From: Xenorhabdus hominickii
Lineage (GTDB): Bacteria; Pseudomonadota; Gammaproteobacteria; Enterobacterales; Enterobacteriaceae
NCBI RefSeq assembly: GCF_002632725.1
Contig: NZ_NJAI01000006.1
Location: 102,971 to 141,557, forward strand
Reading direction: 5' to 3'
Length of the DNA: 38,587 nucleotides
Shown: piece after piece, positions 33,816 through 38,587 of the stretch
Numbering within the stretch: position 1 is the stretch's first letter
How the letters are laid out: every line of letters starts with the position of its first letter
Notes under the pieces: generated by a model
What the model was told of the DNA's origin: nothing
The model's input: only the letters and a program-made list of their open reading frames with translations
The model's database searches: none
Made by a program: the position numbers and the translations under genes

Positions 33816-34225
33816 TCAGTGTAGTGAAGCTTGCCGGCTATGGGGAAAACCATGTTTTTTTGCCTGCCAAGCCACAATTAATCCGATCAACAGCAAAATA
33901 CATATAACCCAAGGGAATGAGGATACCCCGCTGGTTTCCAGTAATATTCCCCAATAATACCCCCGCCAGCAATAGTAAGGTTCCAGGCTGTAACAACCAT
34001 GGACTGTGCCACATCAGCACCATCCCCGGCAGCATCTGCAGAAGCAGTTTGCAGTAATGTAGCTGCACCACCAAAAGTTAATCCCCACAGAGCAACGCTC
34101 AGATAGATAACAGACGAGACTTTTCCGCCAAAACCAAGCATGATTGCAATTAAGGCGAATACGCTGAGGCTGAGCAATACCAGTATTCGTAGATAACGAT
34201 CAACCAGCAGACCGATTAAATGAAT
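33816..34225 (-). pseudogene. C-terminal fragment of an MFS transporter, frameshifted
   Basis: The minus-strand frame starts IGLLVDRYLR, the MFS loop motif with DR, and runs through hydrophobic segments (LSLSVFALIAIMLGF, VIYLSVALWGLTFGGAA, VVTAWNLTIAGGGIIG). One missing G near 33950 shifts it to ILLETSGVSSFPWVICILLL and VAWQAKKHGF, ending at 33816-33818. It resembles the last four membrane segments of a drug- or sugar-efflux permease. The N-terminal half is lost. Confidence 0.7.
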
Positions 34226-34374
34226 ATCCTTATCAATTTGTTATTTATTAAATGTGCTAAAAACAACCGATTTTGGCACATGGATAAAAAATTACTACAT
34301 TCCATAAATTGGATTTTGGCCCACTTCATCGAAAAGTTGACTCACTACTACTCATTACATTATGTGATAAATTC

Positions 34375-34413
34375 GGTCATGTATTGAATAGTTAGATCAC
34401 TCGCTAAGATAAG
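34375..34413 (-). mobile_element. Solo IS1-family end
   Basis: GGTCATGTATT-AATAGTTAGA at 34375 and the following CGCTAA match the complement of the IS1 tail at 425-390. Only about 40 bases remain. It borders a tail-fibre gene that starts in mid-frame, so IS1 probably truncated that gene. Confidence 0.65.
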
Positions 34414-35074
34414 GATTGCCGCCAATCCCAAGGCCGTCAATATTCTCAGGAAAACCTTATTTGATAACGCCCCGAATGGTTTAAACACTATCGGTCAGCT
34501 GGCAAGGTCGCTTGACGGTAACAAAAACTTTGCCGAAACGATGAACCATGCGTTATTGGGAAAAATGTCAAAACAGGAAATCGTATTTCTTGATGATACG
34601 GGAAAATTTCAACATTGTTTATCGAGCGGTTTTTATAAGGTCGGGATTAAAAATATTGCAGCTGTGGCCGATACACCCGCAGGGTTTTACGGTTACGGTA
34701 TTTTGGAAGTGCATAATAGCAATGGCGTAATTGCCCAACGTTACACCGCCCATAATGGACAAGTCGCGGTACGGCAATCGTGGAATAATGGTACGGAATG
34801 GATCGGTTGGAATGCCGTCTATTCATCCACAACGAAACCTACTGCCGCCGATGTCGGGGCGTATAGCCGAGGCGAAATCGATGGCCGTGTCAATGACGTC
34901 AGAAACGTCGCAAATAATGCACAAACAGCAACGAACAATGCCAACCATAACGCCAACAGTCGTCTCGAAAAATCAAAGAATGGTGCAGACATTCCCGATA
35001 AAGACGCATTTCTTTATAACCTTCGTAAAACGATTCTAAGCTGTTTGCAGAATCAACGTGATTTAAACCCATAG
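34414..35074 (+). pseudogene. Phage tail-fibre fragment
   Basis: The open frame from the IS1 remnant reads IAANPKAVNILRKTLFDNAP and continues through SSGFYKVGIKNIAAVADTPA, YGILEVHNSNGVIAQRYTA and SWNNGTEWIGWNAVYSSTTK. It then reaches AADVGAY and an Asn-rich RVNDVRNVANNAQTATNNAN stretch. This is the C-terminal, receptor-side part of a tail fibre of a P2- or lambda-like prophage or tailocin. The ATG at 34541 is internal. After NLRKTIL the frame runs into unrelated sequence and stops at 35072-35074, so both ends are lost. Confidence 0.7.
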
Positions 35075-35610
35075 CTTTACAACAAAAATGCCTACAGCGC
35101 ATTTTAGCGACTGTGCTAATGGTTAAAAAACATGCTATATTTATTTTGCCTGTCCGGTGCGAACAGATTTCACAATCTGTCAGGCTGAAATGCACTACAT
35201 CTAACATTTAGCCTAAAAGCCTGTCCACTTCGCTGATTGGCGTGAGCAGGTGCGCGAAGGCGTGTGGGAAATGAGGATCGACGTAGGGGTTTGGGGTGCA
35301 ATGGAACAGAAAGTGCACTTAAGCCCAGAGTCTACCCACAAACCCGTGGGCGGGAGTACCAAGCTGAATACGTGAGCAAACCGGTGTAAACGGCAGCTCG
35401 CACATTATTAACTCAACGAAGGAAGGATCGCTGAAAGGTTACGCAAGGTACGTGAAGAAGTGATGGCAAACAGGTCGGACCGTGACCCACTAAATCTTAA
35501 TGATTTTCCGGTCTTAGAGTCCTTTGGATAAATGAGGCGTGGGTCAGCGTATTCCATCAGAGCCAGCAGGTATCTGACCTGCACCAAAGGCCGGATGCAA
35601 AACTGCAGCC
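35075..35610. other. Mixed debris between the tail fibre and the methyltransferase
   Basis: No complete gene. A frame with WREQVREGVWEM and then GVWGAMEQ (around 35235-35312) shares its last ~33 bases closely with 21560-21592 next to the IS6 element. A second frame, 35412-35531, spells GRIAERLRKVREEVMANRSD and ends in LNLNDFPVLESFG; I do not recognise it. From about 35540 the GC content rises towards the methyltransferase. Confidence 0.4.
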
Positions 35611-35673
35611 GTGTCCTGTTCTACATCACATCAAAACGACCCTTGCCAAACGGGAGGCATCCATACAAACACC

Positions 35674-36480
35674 ATGAACGAGCTGTCCTCACAGCAGATC
35701 ATCGCCAGCAATCGGGATGCCTGGAATGATTCGGCAAAACACCACAAAAAAACCGCTCACTGGAACGCGATTCTACGCGAGGTCGGCCAGTCGGATTTTT
35801 CGTGCCTGGACCCAACCCTCACGGCGTCGTTGCAGCAAGTGGGCGTCGCCGGCAAGGACGTGCTCCAGTTGGGGTGTAACAACGGTCGGGAAAGTCTTTC
35901 TTTGTTTGCACTGGGCGCCCGCTCAGTGGTGGGAGTCGATCAGTCCAGCGCCTTTCTCGAACAGGCTGGGGAACTGAACAGAGCATCGCCGCACCACGGC
36001 GAGTTCATCGAGGCGGACATTCACCATCTGCCCCAGACGCTTCATAAACGCTTCGACGTGGCGCTGATTACTATCGGTGTATTGAACTGGATGCCCGACA
36101 TCCGCGTGTTTTTTGCTCATGTTGCCAGCACTCTCAAGGTCGGCGGCAGCCTGGTGGTTTACGAGACTCATCCGTTTCTCGAAATGCTCGATCCCAAGGC
36201 TGACGAACCGTTTGCCTTGCAAACGTCGTACTTTCGACAAGAGCCTTTTGTCGAAGATGAAGCCATTGTCTATGAAGGGACCGCGCCATCAAAAGCGCCA
36301 ACTTCCTATTGGTTTGTCCATCCCTTGGGCGACATCGTGTCGGCCGCAATCGACGCCGGACTGCAGATCACTCATCTCAAGGAATACCCGCATTCCAATC
36401 GTGAGCAGGCGTATGACATTTACGAACAGCAGAACGCCCAGTTGCCGATGTGTTACACGATGACAGCGCGCAAGACTTGA
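35674..36480 (+). CDS. Class I SAM-dependent methyltransferase
   Basis: The protein has about 268 aa from the ATG at 35674; a longer frame starts at 35611. Motif I is DVLQLGCNNGRESLSLFALG (~60-80), followed by VVGVDQSS and a post-motif IEADIHHLP. The substrate is unknown. The GC content, near 55-58 per cent by eye, and codon use (CTC, GCC, GGC) differ strongly from the neighbouring genes. Directly after the stop lie REP-like sequences of a type common in Pseudomonas, so transfer from Pseudomonas is likely. GGGAGG lies 16 bases before the chosen start, rather far, so the start is uncertain. The frame is intact. Confidence 0.85.
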   Translation: MNELSSQQIIASNRDAWNDSAKHHKKTAHWNAILREVGQSDFSCLDPTLTASLQQVGVAGKDVLQLGCNNGRESLSLFALGARSVVGVDQSSAFLEQAGELNRASPHHGEFIEADIHHLPQTLHKRFDVALITIGVLNWMPDIRVFFAHVASTLKVGGSLVVYETHPFLEMLDPKADEPFALQTSYFRQEPFVEDEAIVYEGTAPSKAPTSYWFVHPLGDIVSAAIDAGLQITHLKEYPHSNREQAYDIYEQQNAQLPMCYTMTARKT

Positions 36481-36525
36481 TTGACGCTCCCCGTAGGCGC
36501 TGGTTTGCGGTATCTCAGACAAACT

Positions 36526-36551
36526 CTTCGCTGGCAAGCCGGCTTCTATAG
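36526..36551. repeat. Pseudomonas-type REP sequence
   Basis: TTCGCTGGCAAGCCGGCTTC carries the palindromic GCTGGCAAGCCGGC core of REP elements frequent between Pseudomonas genes. A partial relative, CCGTAGGCGCTGG, lies at 36490-36503. It begins 46 bases after the methyltransferase stop. Confidence 0.55.
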
Positions 36552-36558
36552 TGGGGCA

Positions 36559-36693
36559 TAGGTATCTACACATATCTTGAGCTTGGCGAAAACCCTGTAG
36601 CCGCTGCCTAGGAACGAGTTTGTGATGGGTTTAAGCAGCACCCGAGGGGGCGGGCTACAGAAACCCGGTATTTAAAAGATGTGTAGATACCTA
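36559..36693. repeat. 135-bp unit with 15-bp perfect inverted ends
   Basis: TAGGTATCTACACAT (36559-36573) is the exact complement of ATGTGTAGATACCTA (36679-36693). Inside, CTGTAGCC and GGCTACAG form a second pair. The GC-rich inside (CCCTGTAGCCGCTGCC) resembles Pseudomonas intergenic repeats. The unit could fold into one long hairpin and terminate transcription of the methyltransferase. Confidence 0.65.
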
Positions 36694-36764
36694 GGACAGC
36701 CTCATTGACAAGATCTCCGGTAGTATTTGGCATTACAAAAACAGAGGGGGTCAGGAGGAAACAA

Positions 36765-36884
36765 GCCGAAGATGATGAAATTGGTTTATACTACAACCGT
36801 TTTCGGCACTATGTTCGGGACACAGAGCAGTATCTGATGTTAGACCCCAGACCCGATTGGGCTGCTGGGGGGGAACGTCACTAA
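36765..36884 (+). pseudogene. Rhs core fragment
   Basis: The frame reads AEDDEIGLYYNRFRHYVRDT and EQYLMLDP, the end of the YD-repeat core of Rhs proteins (usually ETGLxYNRFRYYDPxxGRYLSPDPIGLLGG). One extra base then hides IGLLGGN in the next frame. Rhs proteins carry C-terminal toxin tips. Here neither core nor toxin survives, and the MITE at 36900 follows. Confidence 0.7.
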
Positions 36885-36898
36885 AGAGAATTTTTCCA

Positions 36899-37110
36899 TC
36901 GAGAGCATAAAAAAGTGTGGGGCACTTGAGTTACTTGTCTGTAAAATGGGCAATTCAACCGGACTACTACCTATTAATGACCCATGAATACTTATACCGT
37001 TAAGTGGCTCTCCGCCTCAATCCTCTGATTTAACGGCGCTTCAGGTTGTCAGGTGAAATTTCTTTAGCTGCTTTGCCGCATAAGTGCCCCACACTTTTTT
37101 ATACTCTCGA
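36899..37110. mobile_element. MITE with 29-bp terminal inverted repeats
   Basis: The left end CGAGAGCATAAAAAAGTGTG then GGGCACTT (36900-36927) equals the complement of the right end (37082-37109) except for one base. One more pair extends it to 36899 and 37110. The 212-bp unit has no gene inside. It separates an Rhs fragment from an antitoxin fragment whose first codon is next to the right end. No clear target duplication is seen. The parent transposon is not in this window. Confidence 0.75.
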
Positions 37111-37256
37111 ATGTCTCAGATTGTGCTAGCTCTGGCATTAGGAATGTCAAAAGAAAGTGTCTCTAAATGGGAGCGAGAAGAAAAAAAACAAGTGGTCCAG
37201 CTCTTAGAATGCTCCGCATTCTTGAGCAACGCGGACCGGAAGTTTTACTAGTTTAA
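37111..37256 (+). pseudogene. HTH antitoxin (HigA/MqsA type), C-terminal fragment with frameshift
   Basis: MSQIVLALALGMSKESVSKW is a helix-turn-helix, continued by EREEKK. After a slip in the run of eight A (near 37180), the other frame gives SGPALRMLRILEQRGPEVLLV and stops at 37254-37256. This SGPALRLL end is typical of HigA-type antitoxins. The N-terminal part is replaced by the MITE. No toxin gene is visible beside it. Confidence 0.65.
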
Positions 37257-37310
37257 TTAACCCGAATTCTGGATAAGAAATTGACGAGAAGCCTACTACT
37301 GGAACAGGCT
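37257..37310. other. Spacer between the antitoxin and transposase fragments
   Basis: 54 bases without recognisable content. It may contain the left end of the transposon whose transposase begins at 37311. Confidence 0.3.
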
Positions 37311-37400
37311 ATGGACAACTTAGTTGAAATGTTCTGTAATGTCGATGATTTTTGCCGCTTTTTTATCCCACAGTGGACACAATTTTGTCTTGATGGTTAG
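37311..37400 (+). pseudogene. N-terminal fragment of an IS982-like transposase
   Basis: MDNLVEMFCNVDDFCRFFIP, then QWTQFCLDG and a stop. The VEMFCNVDDFCRFFIP block is what I remember from the start of IS982-family transposases (MDxLVELFCDVDDFC). Only 29 codons remain of about 290. Confidence 0.45.
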
Positions 37401-37713
37401 GAAATTGAACCGCTTCTTTTCGCTGATACCTGACCTAAAACGGCCCTGATAAGCGTCGGACAGAGCGAGCTATTGCGTGCGCTTTCGTATAAAAAAACGC
37501 TTTAGCTTGATTTTTAACCTAAAACCCGCGTTTTAGGCACACTGATCCTGAGATGACGTTTGCAGCCATCGTTTTCGCTCCATCCGGTGAAGTCTCTCCG
37601 ACAGTAATTCTCCCGCTCGCAGCCCTGCCTGAGCGCCGGAAAAACACAGCCGGTTTCCACACAAAATGCATTGATACGGATCCGTACCCAAGAATCCCTT
37701 CATCAGCACTGCG
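37401..37713 (-). other. Unassigned stretch with a small minus-strand frame
   Basis: A 66-codon minus-strand frame (37519-37719) contains HFVWKPAVFFRRSGRAA and GETSPDGAKTMAAN and ends at a hairpin (CCTAAAAC/GTTTTAGG, 37518-37537). It faintly recalls short phage or satellite ORFs of the Icd/Ash kind. Its ATG is formed by the IS1 end at 37714, so it is cut at the start. The remaining bases 37401-37517 show nothing I can name. Confidence 0.25.
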
Positions 37714-37771
37714 GGTCATGATGTCAATGGTGAGATGTTGTGATAAACCCCTTTCTTTTTATCGGTAAGAT

Positions 37772-38038
37772 ATGGCTAGAGTTGACGTGTATTGTCGTTA
37801 TTGTCACAAATCAGAAGACGTAAAAGGGCACGGTAAAGGAAATGGGGGGTATCACTGTTATGCTTGCCGTAAGACATTTCAATTGAAATACACCTATCAA
37901 GCCTGTAATCCCGGTATGAAAGAGCAGGTTGTTGATATGAAAATGAATAACGCCGGTGTCCGTGATACCGCCCGTGTACTAAAGATAGGGGTTAACACAG
38001 TCATTCGCACGTTAAAAAACTCACCCCGAAAAATGTGA
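37772..38038 (+). CDS. insA: IS1-family InsA
   Basis: The 88-aa InsA has the zinc-finger-like start CRYCHKSEDVKGHGKG...YHCYACRKTF and a helix-turn-helix near its end (TARVLKIGVNTVIRTLK). InsA alone binds the IS ends and represses transposition. In IS1, a -1 slip at AAAAAAC makes the InsAB' transposase, and that heptamer is present at 38014-38020. The gene is intact. Confidence 0.88.
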   Translation: MARVDVYCRYCHKSEDVKGHGKGNGGYHCYACRKTFQLKYTYQACNPGMKEQVVDMKMNNAGVRDTARVLKIGVNTVIRTLKNSPRKM

Positions 38039-38457
38039 CCAACCTTCCCCTTGAGGGGAATGAAATCCAACTTATTTGTGACGTTGATGAACAAGGGTCA
38101 TTGGTGAGTAGTAAGAAAAATCAACGCTGGCTCTGGTATACTTGGGAGCCTCGCCTCAAGCGAATGGTGGCGCATATTTTGGGTGATCGCAGTACGGCGA
38201 CTTTACGCAAACTCTTGAGTTATTATCACCATTTAAGGTCAGGTTTGACTGTACGGATGAGGATTCACCTTACAATAGACTTCCTGAAGAAAAACATATT
38301 GTTGGAAAACATTACATTCAACGTATAGAAAGAACCAATTTGATATTCCGTACACGTTTAAAAAGACTGAATCGAAAGACGATTGGCTATTACAAATCAG
38401 AAGAGATACACGACAAAGTGATAGGATGTTTCATCGAACGTGAATACTATTCTTCAT
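38035..38457 (+). pseudogene. insB: IS1-family InsB, frameshifted
   Basis: The frame overlaps the end of insA and holds CDVDEQGSLVSSKKNQRWLW with the DDE start, and RKLLSYYHHL. About five extra bases near 38240 (AGGTCAGGT) then shift it. The rest, FDCTDEDSPYNRLPEE, QRIERTN, RLKRLNRKTIGYYKSEE and HDKVIGCFIEREYYSS to the stop at 38455-38457, is in another frame. InsAB' transposase can therefore not be made unless a second slip occurs. Confidence 0.8.
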
Positions 38458-38587
38458 AGGGTGATCTAACTATTGGAGTCATGACCCAGATTTCTAAAGT
38501 GTCGAAGGCGATGAAATGGCCACTAAACCCCGTTAGCTAAATAACTACGCGATTAAAACTTCCGAAGGTAAGTTGATTATAACACTA

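Larger units (their letters stand above)
37714..38486 (+). mobile_element. IS1-family insertion sequence with both ends
   Basis: The left end GGTCATGATGTCAATGGTGAG (in part) and the complement of the right end, GGTCATGACTCCAATAGTTAG, are imperfect repeats bounding 773 bp, the usual IS1 length. The nonamers outside (AGCACTGCG and CAGATTTCT) do not match, so no target duplication is seen. It is a diverged relative of the tails at the left edge of the window. Confidence 0.85.

Noticed and set aside
36289..36573. 94-codon minus-strand frame over the methyltransferase end
   Set aside because: It arises from GC-rich third positions of the opposite gene and runs into the REP sequence.
37518..37537. 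Hairpin CCTAAAAC/GTTTTAGG as a terminator
   Set aside because: No run of T follows on either strand, and it overlaps the last codons of a doubtful frame.
37705..38495. Target-site duplication around the IS1 element
   Set aside because: The nine bases on the two sides, AGCACTGCG and CAGATTTCT, do not match.

Overview
The window looks like an accessory, IS-riddled region of an enterobacterial genome, most likely Xenorhabdus or Photorhabdus (Morganellaceae). That guess rests on the KdsA and RluF sequences, which are close to E. coli ones, on the moderately AT-rich DNA, on a multimodular NRPS whose proteins appear to dock by a TubC-type domain and a short C-terminal peptide, and on the density of IS1, IS6, group II intron and MITE debris. 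The genus is inferred, not proven.

Layout. (1) 1-425: two tandem 3' tails of an IS1-family element. (2) 474-20035, minus strand: a two-gene NRPS operon. The upstream gene (12302-20035) reads Cstart-A-T-C-A-T-E. The downstream gene (474-12299) reads docking-C-A-T-E-C-A-T-C-A-T-TE. The A-domain pockets read by eye give acyl-Thr, D-Phe-like, D-Val-like, Pro, aromatic, so an N-acylated pentapeptide, probably released as a Thr-ester depsipeptide. (3) 20036-21966: AT-rich leader with a possible Fur box, an IS6-family element with a damaged transposase, and a kdsA remnant with its terminator. (4) 22028-30103: a complete nit1C-type cluster, nitBCDEFGH on the minus strand, divergent from a sigma-54 activator gene (here called nitA) with a good -24/-12 promoter in front of nitB. 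This set is known from cyanide-assimilating bacteria. (5) 30104-34230: debris in which parDE is broken, rluF is intact between two half IS6 elements, and a decayed group II intron lies next to SDR and MFS fragments. (6) 34375-37713: a phage tail-fibre fragment, a GC-rich methyltransferase followed by Pseudomonas-like REP sequences, an Rhs fragment, a 210-bp MITE, a broken antitoxin and a short transposase fragment. (7) 37714-38486: an IS1-family element with both ends and a frameshifted insB.

How it works together. Two intact functional units stand out: a depsipeptide assembly line and a sigma-54-controlled nitrile/cyanide nitrogen module. Both are bounded by IS elements and broken host genes, so both look like cargo of a rearranged island. 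The only intact housekeeping gene is rluF, and it too lies between IS6 ends. No tRNA, rRNA or CRISPR array was seen.
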